From contig JAKFFO010000118.1 in assembly GCA_036675035.1 (NCBI GenBank), positions 1 through 9,435 of the forward strand: DNA of 9,435 nucleotides, in the 5' to 3' direction. Below the pieces are notes generated by a model. It had not been told where the DNA came from, made no database searches, and worked only from the letters and a program-made list of their open reading frames with translations. The stretch comes from MESE01 sp036675035 (GTDB lineage Bacteria > Pseudomonadota > Gammaproteobacteria > Burkholderiales > Burkholderiaceae_D). The position numbers and the translations under genes were made by a program. This document shows, one piece after another, positions 1 through 7,821 of the stretch; positions within the stretch are counted from its first letter, which is position 1; the number at the start of each line of letters is the position of its first letter.

Positions 1-2394
1 TTTTTTTACTAAATTGATCGATTTTGGAAAATCAAATTTTTTCTTTCCAAGAATATCGACCAATAAAGTATTGCCATATTTTCCGGCATCAAATTCTCCA
101 CCGCTCCATACAGTTTTTGGTACTGTAAGTTCGTGGGTTACGAACAAATCAAAATTATCGTCAACTTTTTTAACTACTACTCGCTCAAGATTTTCCTCGA
201 TCGAATCAAGACCGAAATTCCAGCGCCTCTCGATACCATCCTGATCAATTGGCCAAATTTCAATTTCCCCAGAATCCAGGTGGACATTTTTTCCCGAGGG
301 ATGAAATTCATCAGGAGGCACAATGCCAACGCGTACAACCGCTCCATCGATAACATAAATCGGATAAAACGAAGGTCGCCTATCAACTCGCAATGAATTC
401 TCTCCCCACCTTCTCATTCTTCTCGGGGTGTCATTTTTTTCTAGTGTGCGTGTAATGCCATCTGAAATAGCGTTTGGCGTAACGAAAAGCGCATATTCAT
501 GAACTCGGTTGAAATCTTTAGTAATTGACCCCTTCGGGTTATGTACAACAGTTACTTTCGATAGGCGACTGTCATAGAAAACGCTCTCCACAATTTGAGA
601 AAGATTAACCATTTCAGCATCATCAATAGCTATCGTATGTAGGCCATCGCTTCTTGCAAGCTTTTTTGAAAGAACTAAACGATCTTGAATGAGAGAAGCC
701 CAAGACGAATGTTTATATTCATTTTTATACAGAATTGGAGTTGATGCGGTGTTATACGGTGGATCAATATAAATACTCTTCACCTGCTGTCGATACCGCA
801 TCTGCATCAAATTCAACGCCTGAAAATTTTCGCTATGCACTAGCACACCATCAGTCGCATCATCCAGATTGTCGATATTTGCCAATAAACGCGTGGTAAA
901 TCCCGCATCGAAAAACTGCGTATCCAGCACCAACGTGGTGTTCGCATGCAGATACTCCTGCGTACCTGGCTTGGCTTCATCCAGCAGGTCGGGTGTAGAC
1001 TCCACCAAAAATCCGAGTTTGTTCCATTCTTCCCATTGCGCGGCATTGGCGGCGATCTCGGCGTACATCGCTGGCGGCACTTTATCGAGCGTGACCAACC
1101 ATTGGGTATCGACCACGAATTTCTTTTTGAGCCAGAGCTTTTTCTGGAAGTCTTCTATCTGTGCCAGAAATTCGATCAGCTTGTGCGCGACGCTGCGTAG
1201 CGTGTGCAGCTTTTTCAGGGCTTTCTCAAAGTTGGCGACATGCGGTGCGGCTGCGGTGCCGAGGTCATCGAGCCGCATCACTTCATTCTTGATGTAAAAA
1301 TCCAGTTCGCGCTTTAGAAAACCGCCGAGGTTTTTATGAATGAAATAATCCATCGTGTTTTTGGCAGTGTACTGGTGCAGGTATCTGGCTAGCAGCGGTT
1401 GGGTTTCCTGTTTGCCGCCCGGTTTCTTGGCGCCTTTGCCGACTTGATGCGCTAGTGCCTGATGGTAGGCGGCGGCGTCGTTGGCGTGCGCGCCGTTGCC
1501 AACGGACTGCTCTTTCAATGCGGCCAGGATCGACTCAACCGATTGTGCATTGCGCTTTTCGCGCCAAGTGCCGGCAGTTCCGGTCTTGTCGGCATCGGCG
1601 CGGTATTGGAAGCGCAACACCAGTTCGGCTGAGGAGACGTCTTCCGCATTGTTCTTTGCGGACGATTGCCATTCGATCGGCGTGTCATCGAGCAGGAAAA
1701 AACGGTCTTTGTTGGTCGCAGCCTTGACGTTGTTATGTTCGCCTTCTTCGGCTTCCACTAGCTTGAAATGCAGCTTGCACGGCGTGGCATCAGCGGCGTT
1801 GCCAAACAAGGGCGTTTGCGTATCGCCGTCCCGGGCTTGACTGAGGTCGATGCTGTAATTGTTGAAACTTTCGCTGGTCTTGATGTAGTACTGATCCTTG
1901 TTGGCCCAGTGCAGATAAACTTCGCTGCCGTCGTAGGGAATGGAATACGGTGCGGCGCGTTCATGGGTTTCGCGGGCATAGTAGCGTCGCGACAGGAAAT
2001 CACCTTGATCGTAGTAGCGCTCGAAGAATCGGTACAGATGGTCGTAAATTTCGGCATCATCTCCCGCGCTGTCGCGCGCGGCTTCATAGACAGTACGCGC
2101 CTGCTGCACTTGCGGCAAATTATCGGGATCGGCTGCGCCGTATTGCCTGGCGGTGGCAAGCTCGCGCTCATAGCTGGCGCGAGCCTGGTTGATATTGTCT
2201 TGTGCGCTGCCGCCAAAGGTAGTGGCTATCACGGCGAGCAAGTCTTCGGTCAGGAATTTTTCAATTTCTGCCGACTTGGCATGCATGATGCGGTACAGGC
2301 CAAAGTCCAGATCGGGTTGGTTAAGCTGGAACAGCTCACGCAGCAAGTTGATGAAACGTTCGCGTTGCTTATCGGTGGGGGTTAATGGATTCAT
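1..2394 (-). CDS. Type III Mod-like (beta-class) DNA adenine methyltransferase, C-terminus beyond left edge
   Basis: Reading the minus strand from the ATG at 2394 gives 798 codons without a stop, running off the left edge. The product should transfer a methyl group from AdoMet to adenine N6 in DNA. The catalytic motif IV, DPPY, is at residues 544-547. It is followed by IAIDDAE (588-594) and an NPKG...HEYALF stretch, both typical of type III Mod subunits. The last residues, 787-798 (FDFPKSINLVKK), match the segment that normally precedes the AdoMet-binding FxGxG motif, which is therefore expected just outside the window. DPPY before FxGxG is the beta-class order. The roughly 540-residue N-terminal part is unusually long and I do not recognise its domains. 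An in-frame stop lies about six codons upstream of the ATG, which fixes the start, although no clear Shine-Dalgarno is seen. The gene lies 72 bp behind the helicase on the same strand, so co-transcription is likely. GC falls sharply from about position 840 leftwards. It could be a stand-alone methylase, but the neighbour argues for a defence module. Confidence 0.9.
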   Translation of the reverse strand, partial: MNPLTPTDKQRERFINLLRELFQLNQPDLDFGLYRIMHAKSAEIEKFLTEDLLAVIATTFGGSAQDNINQARASYERELATARQYGAADPDNLPQVQQARTVYEAARDSAGDDAEIYDHLYRFFERYYDQGDFLSRRYYARETHERAAPYSIPYDGSEVYLHWANKDQYYIKTSESFNNYSIDLSQARDGDTQTPLFGNAADATPCKLHFKLVEAEEGEHNNVKAATNKDRFFLLDDTPIEWQSSAKNNAEDVSSAELVLRFQYRADADKTGTAGTWREKRNAQSVESILAALKEQSVGNGAHANDAAAYHQALAHQVGKGAKKPGGKQETQPLLARYLHQYTAKNTMDYFIHKNLGGFLKRELDFYIKNEVMRLDDLGTAAAPHVANFEKALKKLHTLRSVAHKLIEFLAQIEDFQKKLWLKKKFVVDTQWLVTLDKVPPAMYAEIAANAAQWEEWNKLGFLVESTPDLLDEAKPGTQEYLHANTTLVLDTQFFDAGFTTRLLANIDNLDDATDGVLVHSENFQALNLMQMRYRQQVKSIYIDPPYNTASTPILYKNEYKHSSWASLIQDRLVLSKKLARSDGLHTIAIDDAEMVNLSQIVESVFYDSRLSKVTVVHNPKGSITKDFNRVHEYALFVTPNAISDGITRTLEKNDTPRRMRRWGENSLRVDRRPSFYPIYVIDGAVVRVGIVPPDEFHPSGKNVHLDSGEIEIWPIDQDGIERRWNFGLDSIEENLERVVVKKVDDNFDLFVTHELTVPKTVWSGGEFDAGKYGNTLLVDILGKKKFDFPKSINLVKK

Positions 2395-2466
2395 TCTGCG
2401 CTTTGATGGTTATGTTCGGTGTAGCTGAATTTTCTGGACGTGGCGATGGTAGGATTGCGAGGATTT

Positions 2467-5325
2467 TCATTGCACCCGCCAGCGAATAGAAAACAGGGTT
2501 TCGGTATGAACGCTTTGTGTGAGCCGCTGCTCAAGCTGGGCAATTAGCGCATCACGCTTCTCGATGATCGCGTCTTCAACTTCAAACACTTCCTGACGTT
2601 GAGCGCGCTGCTTTTGTTCTAGCGCGCGTAGCTGGGTCTGGATGCCAGCTTGTTCTTCCATCGAAATTGCCTGACGGCTGTCGCGCTTGATCTGAGCGAT
2701 TTGCTGCTTGGTGCTGCGCAAGTGTTCTTCTGCGGCGAGCAACCTGTCTTCGGCCCACTTTTCCAGCTTGTTGCGCTCGTCATGGAACAGGCGCTGGTTG
2801 GTGTCGAGGATGGCGGCGACTTCGGCTTCCACTCGGCGTTGGCTATTGATATCGAGCCACTCGGGGGAGCTGGCGGCGATGCCGGCTGGTTTTGTAAAGG
2901 CTTCCACCATCAGCATTTTTTCGCAGGTCTCCTGATCCAGCACGTTGCCGTCATCGGTGCGGGCGATGAACAGCAGGCGCTCGCAAATGTCGAAGGCGGT
3001 GACTTGCAGTCGTATCAGGCGCAGCCAGCCGCCATTGCCGCGCAGTGGTTCCAGCACGCTGATGCGGCTGGGATGGCGGCTGTGGTCGAAGATGATTTCT
3101 ACTGGGGGCGTATCGGTTTGCAGCGCTTGCGCCAGTGTCCATTCGCCCAGCGTATGCGTCAGGCGATAGGCATGCGCCAGCATGTCGGGCTGCACGGCGC
3201 CACGGATCAACTGGTAGCGGCCGCCGGCAATTGCTGGGGTGGGCGGGCGAGTCAGCGAGAACGCGTAGTGGGCGTCGTCGAACTGGGCGCGATTGGCGAG
3301 TACGTGGCGGGTCGCGCCCCAGAACCAGCGGCCGACCTTGTCGAGCCGGGATTCGGCTTCATCCAGACGCAGCTTGAGGCGGTCATGCACGTCTTCATCA
3401 AAGTGTTCGAGCAGTTGCGTCTGAGTGTCCCGGATGCGGGCATTGATATCCTGTTCCAGCTCGGCTTGCAATGTATTGAAGGCGGCTTCGATCTGTTCCG
3501 GCTGGCGGCAGGTTTCGACGATTTGCATGATGCGCTTTTCAAAATCGATGCCGCTCTCGATACGGCCCAGCACTTCGTCGGAAGCGCCGAAGACACCGGA
3601 GAAGAGGTTGAATTTTTCGGTCAGCAATTCCAGCACGCGCTGGTCGGCGTAATTGCGCGTGTTGAGGAAGTTCATCACGACGACGTCGAAGCGCTGGCCA
3701 TAGCGGTGGCAGCGGCCGATGCGCTGTTCGATGCGTTGCGGATTCCACGGCAGGTCGTAATTGATGACCAGTGCGCAGAATTGCAGGTTGACGCCTTCTG
3801 CGGCGGCTTCTGTGGCGATCATGATGTCGGCATCGTCGCGGAAGCAGTCGATCAAGGCCGTGCGCCTGTCCACTTGCGGCGAGCCGGTGACGCGGTCGGT
3901 GCCTTTGTGTCTAGCTAGCCAGGCGTGATAGATGTGCGTGGCTTGCTCGCTGTTGTTGCTGCCGCTGAAGGTGACGATGCGCCCGCCATAGCCTTGCGCT
4001 GTGAGGAACTGTGCCAGATATTCCTGCGTGCGGCGCGATTCGGTGAAGATGATGGCTTTTTTCGGGCCATTCAGTTCGGCCATTTTGGCCAGTCCTACGC
4101 CCAGCCCTTGCAGCAGCGACTGGGCTTTGGTATCGGTTGTCAGCGCACCGACGGCAGCGATGAAACTGTCAATCTCGGCGATTTCTGCGCGGACGTGATT
4201 GACATCGATGATGCCCGGCGTGATGGCGGTATCTTCGTCCTCGTCGGCTTCTTCCAGATATTCTTGCTCCAGCTCTTCATCTTCCAGCAATTGCGTGAGC
4301 AGGTCATCTTGTTCCACTGTTACATCGTCTTCCAGCAGTCTTACCAGCCGGGTACGTATGGTGCCCAAGGTGGCAACGACGGCATGAGCGCTGGATGCCA
4401 GCAGCTTGCGCAGAATTAACGCGGTCAGGTGGCGCTGCCTTTTCGGGAGCGCATACGATTCTTCGTTTTGCAGAAAGGCGGAGATGGCTTCGTAGAGCTG
4501 CTGTTCGTCGTCGGTCGGGTTGAATTTTTGCGTCAGCGGCTTGCGCTCGGTGTATTTGACGTATTCCAGCACGTCCTGGCGCAGCGAGCGCTGGACGAAG
4601 GTTTGCAAACGTGCGCGCAACGCCGGCAGATCGGCGCCGCCTTGCATGTACTGGCGACGAAATGCGGTTTCGTCGCCAAACTGGTGCTCGTCGATCAGTG
4701 TGGAAAGGCCGTATAACTCCAGCAATGAGTTTTGCAGCGGGGTTGCGGTCAGCAGCAGCTTTTGACGGCCAGTTAAAGCGCGCTTCAGTGCCTGCCCGAT
4801 GCGATTGGTCGGGCGATGCGCGTTGCGCAGCTTGTGCGCCTCGTCGATGACGACCAGATCCCAGGGGACGCCGCGCAATTCGGCCTCCAGCCGCACCGCA
4901 AACTGATAGGACATGATCAGGATCTGCTTGCCGCTCAGTACATCAAACGACTGGCCAGACAGAGTCTTGCGCAGCATGGGTGCATCCAGGATTAGGCTGC
5001 GCAGATTGAATTTTTCGAGCAGCTCTTGCGACCACTGTTTGCGCAGGCTGGCCGGGCAAATGATCAACAGGCGACGTTTGCGTTCGGCCCAGTACTGACC
5101 CAGCACCAGCGCCGCTTCGATGGTTTTACCGAGGCCGACTTCGTCGGCCAGGATCACGCCCTTGCTGAGCGGATTTTTGAGAGCGAACAGTGCGGCCTCT
5201 ATCTGATGTGGGTTGAGGTCAACACTGGCGTCAAACAGCGATTGCGACAGGCGATCGACTCCATTGGCGGCATGCCGCAGCGTTAATTCTTGTGCAAAGT
5301 ATTTAGCGTGATAGGCGGTAAACAT
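2467..5325 (-). CDS. SNF2/RapA-like DEAH-box helicase (952 aa), probable defence-module component
   Basis: This is a superfamily 2 ATPase predicted to translocate on or remodel DNA using ATP. Visible motifs in order: NPHQ (38-41), Walker A DEVGLGKT (61-68), Walker B DEAH (161-164), TATP motif III (193-196), motif IV around KAIIFTES (423-430), motif V ATEAAAEGVN (504-513) and motif VI RIEQRIGRCHRYGQ (531-544). The wording of motifs I and VI resembles the RapA/HepA branch of SNF2 proteins. Between the two helicase lobes lies a very acidic stretch (332-365, 19 of 34 residues Asp or Glu). Residues about 855-940 are Glu/Gln/Lys/Arg-rich and probably form a coiled coil. No nuclease motif is evident. 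The ATG at 5325 is preferred because the N-terminal YHAKYFAQELT segment looks family-conserved, but no good ribosome-binding site precedes it. The gene is followed at 72 bp by the methyltransferase and is divergent from an XRE regulator. DISARM DrmD is a possible relative, but no other DISARM gene is visible. Confidence 0.92.
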   Translation of the reverse strand: MFTAYHAKYFAQELTLRHAANGVDRLSQSLFDASVDLNPHQIEAALFALKNPLSKGVILADEVGLGKTIEAALVLGQYWAERKRRLLIICPASLRKQWSQELLEKFNLRSLILDAPMLRKTLSGQSFDVLSGKQILIMSYQFAVRLEAELRGVPWDLVVIDEAHKLRNAHRPTNRIGQALKRALTGRQKLLLTATPLQNSLLELYGLSTLIDEHQFGDETAFRRQYMQGGADLPALRARLQTFVQRSLRQDVLEYVKYTERKPLTQKFNPTDDEQQLYEAISAFLQNEESYALPKRQRHLTALILRKLLASSAHAVVATLGTIRTRLVRLLEDDVTVEQDDLLTQLLEDEELEQEYLEEADEDEDTAITPGIIDVNHVRAEIAEIDSFIAAVGALTTDTKAQSLLQGLGVGLAKMAELNGPKKAIIFTESRRTQEYLAQFLTAQGYGGRIVTFSGSNNSEQATHIYHAWLARHKGTDRVTGSPQVDRRTALIDCFRDDADIMIATEAAAEGVNLQFCALVINYDLPWNPQRIEQRIGRCHRYGQRFDVVVMNFLNTRNYADQRVLELLTEKFNLFSGVFGASDEVLGRIESGIDFEKRIMQIVETCRQPEQIEAAFNTLQAELEQDINARIRDTQTQLLEHFDEDVHDRLKLRLDEAESRLDKVGRWFWGATRHVLANRAQFDDAHYAFSLTRPPTPAIAGGRYQLIRGAVQPDMLAHAYRLTHTLGEWTLAQALQTDTPPVEIIFDHSRHPSRISVLEPLRGNGGWLRLIRLQVTAFDICERLLFIARTDDGNVLDQETCEKMLMVEAFTKPAGIAASSPEWLDINSQRRVEAEVAAILDTNQRLFHDERNKLEKWAEDRLLAAEEHLRSTKQQIAQIKRDSRQAISMEEQAGIQTQLRALEQKQRAQRQEVFEVEDAIIEKRDALIAQLEQRLTQSVHTETLFSIRWRVQ

Positions 5326-5348
5326 GAAACCCGATCAGGTTGCCGGGC

Positions 5349-5392
5349 AAAAAGCCGCATCCTTACAGCGCTGCTTTTTCATCACAAAAAGC
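5349..5392 (-). promoter_or_regulatory. Competing hairpins in the helicase leader
   Basis: Three 7-bp segments alternate: AAAAAGC (5349-5355), GCTTTTT (5373-5379) and AAAAAGC (5386-5392). The middle one can pair with either outer one, so two hairpins are mutually exclusive. On the minus strand they fall in the likely 5' leader of the helicase. The downstream option (5349-5379) has an additional inner CGC/GCG pairing and ends in a run of five Ts, like a weak intrinsic terminator. An attenuator is one reading. A leftover terminator from a lost gene is another. Confidence 0.35.
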
Positions 5393-5442
5393 GCAGATTT
5401 TTAACGATGTTGAAATGGTGAGATACGGATTTTTGACCTAAG

Positions 5443-5481
5443 CGCAAATTTTTTGATGCATAAATGCATTATACGCAAATT
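5443..5481. promoter_or_regulatory. Putative operator and -10 box in the helicase/regulator divergent region
   Basis: On the minus strand a consensus TATAAT (5468-5473) would start helicase transcription near 5461. No convincing -35 box is seen at 16-18 bp. The box is bracketed by two copies of CGCAAATT (5443-5450 and 5474-5481), spaced 31 bp apart, close to three helical turns. Between them lies ATGCAT-AA-ATGCAT (5456-5469), two palindromic hexamers. The arrangement suits binding of a dimeric repressor, and the adjacent XRE protein is the obvious candidate. Assignment to that protein is inference. Confidence 0.35.
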
Positions 5482-5545
5482 AATTCATAAAACTTGGCGG
5501 AATGCGCTTTCTTCAACTCCGATAGGGGCATTGACAATTTGGGCT

Positions 5546-5911
5546 ATGAAAATAGGTCAAGTTATTCGCAATCTCAGGTTGGCAAAGAAAGCCACCCTGG
5601 AAGATATTGCATTTGTCACGGAGATGGATGCTGCCAATTTGTCACGAATTGAGCGTGGCAAACAAAACCCTACGCCAGAAATTACTGAGAAGTTGGCAAT
5701 GGCATTTAATTTGCCCGTATCTTCGCTCTATCTAATGGCAGAACAGTCTGTCGCCCCGTATGCAATCAACGGCAGCAAGGAAGAAGTAAAGCAGACCACG
5801 CGTCGGCTTGAGGGGTTTGTGACGCAGTTCATGCTGCTATCGCCATCAAATCAGCAGCTCCTCAATGAATTCATCAGTGCGATGCTGAAAGCGCAAAACA
5901 AGTCAGAGTAA
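5546..5911 (+). CDS. XRE-family helix-turn-helix transcriptional regulator (121 aa)
   Basis: The product is a small cytoplasmic DNA-binding protein. Residues about 6-60 form a Cro/C1-type helix-turn-helix. The pattern IRNLRLAKKATLEDIA is followed by the recognition-helix region ANLSRIERGKQNPT (30-43) and LAMAFNLPVSSL (50-61). The remaining 60 residues lack recognisable motifs and may mediate dimerisation. I chose the ATG at 5546 because it puts the helix-turn-helix at the usual distance from the N-terminus. In-frame starts upstream (TTG 5453, ATG 5456, TTG 5531) would add residues that do not look like the family. The ribosome-binding site is poor: AGGGG at 5524-5528 is 17 nt away. The gene is divergent from the helicase-methyltransferase unit, the usual place for a control protein of a restriction-modification or defence locus, and ends before a terminator shared with groEL. 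A stand-alone regulator cannot be excluded. Confidence 0.85.
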   Translation: MKIGQVIRNLRLAKKATLEDIAFVTEMDAANLSRIERGKQNPTPEITEKLAMAFNLPVSSLYLMAEQSVAPYAINGSKEEVKQTTRRLEGFVTQFMLLSPSNQQLLNEFISAMLKAQNKSE

Positions 5912-5963
5912 GAGGAACTCACCATGGTTGAGGGAAGTGCGCCATGAAGAAATTTAGCCCAAT

Positions 5964-6000
5964 AAAAAGCCCGCAAGGCGCGAACCTTGCGGGCTTTTTT
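5964..6000. terminator. Bidirectional intrinsic terminator between the XRE gene and groEL
   Basis: A perfect 10-bp GC-rich stem, GCCCGCAAGG (5969-5978) with CCTTGCGGGC (5985-5994), closes a 6-nt loop CGCGAA. Five As (5964-5968) precede it and six Ts (5995-6000) follow, so it has a U-tract when read from either strand. It lies between two convergent genes and should end both the regulator transcript and the groES-groEL transcript. Confidence 0.93.
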
Positions 6001-6050
6001 GCAGTCAGGGACAGTGAAAGGGCGCTTGCACCCTTTCACCGGAAGGTAAA

Positions 6051-7703
6051 TTACATCATGCCTTCCATGCCACCCATACCGCCCATGCCACCCATACCGC
6101 CCATGCCGCCACCACCAGCCGGCTTGTCTTCTGCCAGTTCGCATACCATGCAATCGGTAGTCAGCATCAGGGAAGCGATCGATGCGGCATTTTGCAGTGC
6201 CGAACGGGTCACTTTGGCTGGATCCAGCACACCCATTTCGACCATGTCGCCGTAGGTGCCGTTGGCAGCGTTGTAACCGAAGTTACCTTTGCCTTCCAGG
6301 ACCTTGGCAACCACGACCGACGCTTCATCGCCAGCGTTTTGGACGATCATGCGCAGCGGCTCTTCCATGGCGCGCAAAACGATCTTGATGCCGGCATCTT
6401 GATCGGCATTGTCGCCCTTGATCTTGATGTTGGCACGTGCGCGCAGCAGCGCGACGCCGCCGCCAGGAACGATGCCTTCTTCGACTGCAGCACGGGTTGC
6501 GTGCAATGCATCTTCGACGCGGGCTTTCTTCTCTTTCATTTCAACTTCGGTGGCAGCACCGACTTTGATCACGGCCACGCCGCCAGCCAGTTTTGCAACG
6601 CGCTCTTGCAGTTTTTCGCGGTCGTAGTCGGAAGTGGCTTCCTCGATTTGCACGCGCACTTGCTTGACGCGCGCTTCAATCGCAGCAGCTTGACCTGCAC
6701 CGTCGATCAGCGTGGTGTTTTCCTTGCCGATTTCGATACGCTTGGCTTGGCCCAGGTCGGTCAGCGCGATTTTTTCCAGCGTCAGGCCGACTTCTTCAGC
6801 GATGACCTGGCCGCCGGTCAGGATGGCGATATCTTCCAGCATGGCCTTGCGACGGTCGCCGAAGCCAGGTGCTTTCACGGCACAGGTCTTCAGGATGCCA
6901 CGAATGTTGTTGACCACCAGCGTGGCCAGTGCTTCGCCTTCGATGTCTTCGGCGATGATCAGCAGCGGACGGCCAGCCTTGGCGACTTGTTCCAGTACCG
7001 GCAGCAGATCGCGGATGTTCGAGATTTTCTTGTCGCACAGCAGAACGAACGGGTTCTCGAGAATCGCGGTTTGCTTTTCCGGATTGTTGATGAAGTACGG
7101 CGACAGGTAACCGCGGTCGAATTGCATGCCTTCGACGATGTCGAGTTCGTCGTTCAGGGATTTGCCGTCTTCAACCGTGATGACGCCTTCCTTGCCGACT
7201 TTTTCCATCGCTTCAGCGATACGCTCGCCGATCGAGTAATCGGAGTTCGCGGAAATGGCGCCAACCTGGGCGATTTCCTTGGTGGTGGTGCAAGGCTTGG
7301 AAATCTTGGCCAGCTCTTCGACGGTGGCAGCAACTGCCTTGTCGATGCCGCGCTTCAGGTCCATCGGGTTCATGCCGGCGGCAACGTACTTCATGCCTTC
7401 GCGCACAATCGCCTGCGCCAGCACGGTTGCGGTCGTGGTACCGTCACCGGCGTTGTCGCTGGTGCGGGAAGCAACTTCCTTGACCATTTGCGCGCCCATG
7501 TTCATGAGCTTGTCTTTGAGTTCGATTTCCTTGGCGACCGAGACACCGTCCTTGGTCACGGTCGGGGCGCCGAACGAGCGCTCCAGCACCACGTTACGGC
7601 CCTTTGGGCCCAGCGTGACTTTGACTGCGTTGGCCAGAATGTTGACGCCTTCGACCATCTTGGCCCGGGCGGCGTCGCCGAAAATAACTTCTTTAGCTGC
7701 CAT
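6051..7703 (-). CDS. groEL: Chaperonin GroEL (60 kDa, 550 aa)
   Basis: This is the ATP-driven double-ring chaperonin subunit that encloses and folds cytosolic proteins with its co-chaperonin GroES. The length matches the 547-550 aa usual for the family. Residues 87-91 are DGTTT (ATP binding), the catalytic Asp is at 398, the signature AAVEEGIVPGGG spans 405-416, and the C-terminus is a Gly-Gly-Met repeat tail (about 530-550) ending EGMM. The tail is encoded by near-perfect 18-bp repeats at about 6057-6110. The start is well supported: AAGGAG (complement of 7712-7717) lies 8 nt upstream of the ATG at 7703. It is the second gene of the groES-groEL operon, 118 bp behind groES, with a hairpin repeat in the gap. 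Transcription should come from the CIRCE-controlled promoter upstream of groES. No key residue appears missing. Confidence 0.99.
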   Translation of the reverse strand: MAAKEVIFGDAARAKMVEGVNILANAVKVTLGPKGRNVVLERSFGAPTVTKDGVSVAKEIELKDKLMNMGAQMVKEVASRTSDNAGDGTTTATVLAQAIVREGMKYVAAGMNPMDLKRGIDKAVAATVEELAKISKPCTTTKEIAQVGAISANSDYSIGERIAEAMEKVGKEGVITVEDGKSLNDELDIVEGMQFDRGYLSPYFINNPEKQTAILENPFVLLCDKKISNIRDLLPVLEQVAKAGRPLLIIAEDIEGEALATLVVNNIRGILKTCAVKAPGFGDRRKAMLEDIAILTGGQVIAEEVGLTLEKIALTDLGQAKRIEIGKENTTLIDGAGQAAAIEARVKQVRVQIEEATSDYDREKLQERVAKLAGGVAVIKVGAATEVEMKEKKARVEDALHATRAAVEEGIVPGGGVALLRARANIKIKGDNADQDAGIKIVLRAMEEPLRMIVQNAGDEASVVVAKVLEGKGNFGYNAANGTYGDMVEMGVLDPAKVTRSALQNAASIASLMLTTDCMVCELAEDKPAGGGGMGGMGGMGGMGGMEGMM

Positions 7704-7747
7704 GTTCGTTACTCCTTAATTATTCGATTGAAATCTGTTTGTTCTCA

Positions 7748-7780
7748 CGTCACTGGATCCCCGCCTGCGCGGGGATGACG
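7748..7780 (-). repeat. Hairpin repeat in the groES-groEL gap, dispersed-repeat type
   Basis: An 8-bp perfect stem, ATCCCCGC (7757-7764) with GCGGGGAT (7769-7776), has a CTGC loop. Outer arms CGTC (7748-7751) and GACG (7777-7780) also pair, leaving ACTGG bulged. From general knowledge, sequences of the form CGTCATyCCCGCG...GCGGGrATCCAGT recur in intergenic regions of many betaproteobacteria, so this is probably one copy of a dispersed repeat. It has no T-tract, so it is more likely to affect mRNA processing or the groES:groEL ratio than to terminate. Confidence 0.7.
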
Positions 7781-7821
7781 CGGCTGTTTCCAATCGCGCT
7801 GTGCGCTCTTGGACATCCGCG

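Noticed and set aside
1768..2385. Plus-strand open frame (205 codons) opposite the methyltransferase
   Set aside because: It is the mirror of the N-terminal part of the methyltransferase, which reads through continuously to the DPPY motif.
2650..3918. Plus-strand open frame (422 codons) opposite the helicase
   Set aside because: It overlaps well-supported helicase motifs on the other strand and its translation resembles no family I know.
2467..5325. Firm assignment as DISARM DrmD
   Set aside because: The SNF2 helicase plus adenine methylase pairing fits, but drmA, drmB and drmC are not in the window, and the motifs alone do not separate DrmD from other RapA-like proteins.
5531..5536. Perfect TTGACA as a -35 box for the XRE gene
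   Set aside because: No -10-like hexamer lies 16-18 bp downstream, and transcription would start inside the coding region.
5453..5545. Upstream start giving a 152-aa XRE protein
   Set aside because: The added 31 residues do not resemble the family, and the segment overlaps the likely operator and promoter.
5944..6255. Plus-strand small open frame across the terminator and the groEL 3' end
   Set aside because: It runs through a strong terminator and the proline-rich part is the mirror of the Gly-Gly-Met repeat.
6192..7778. Long plus-strand open frame (528 codons) opposite groEL
   Set aside because: It is antisense to a certain gene. Strong codon bias in groEL commonly leaves the opposite strand open, and the translation has no recognisable domains.
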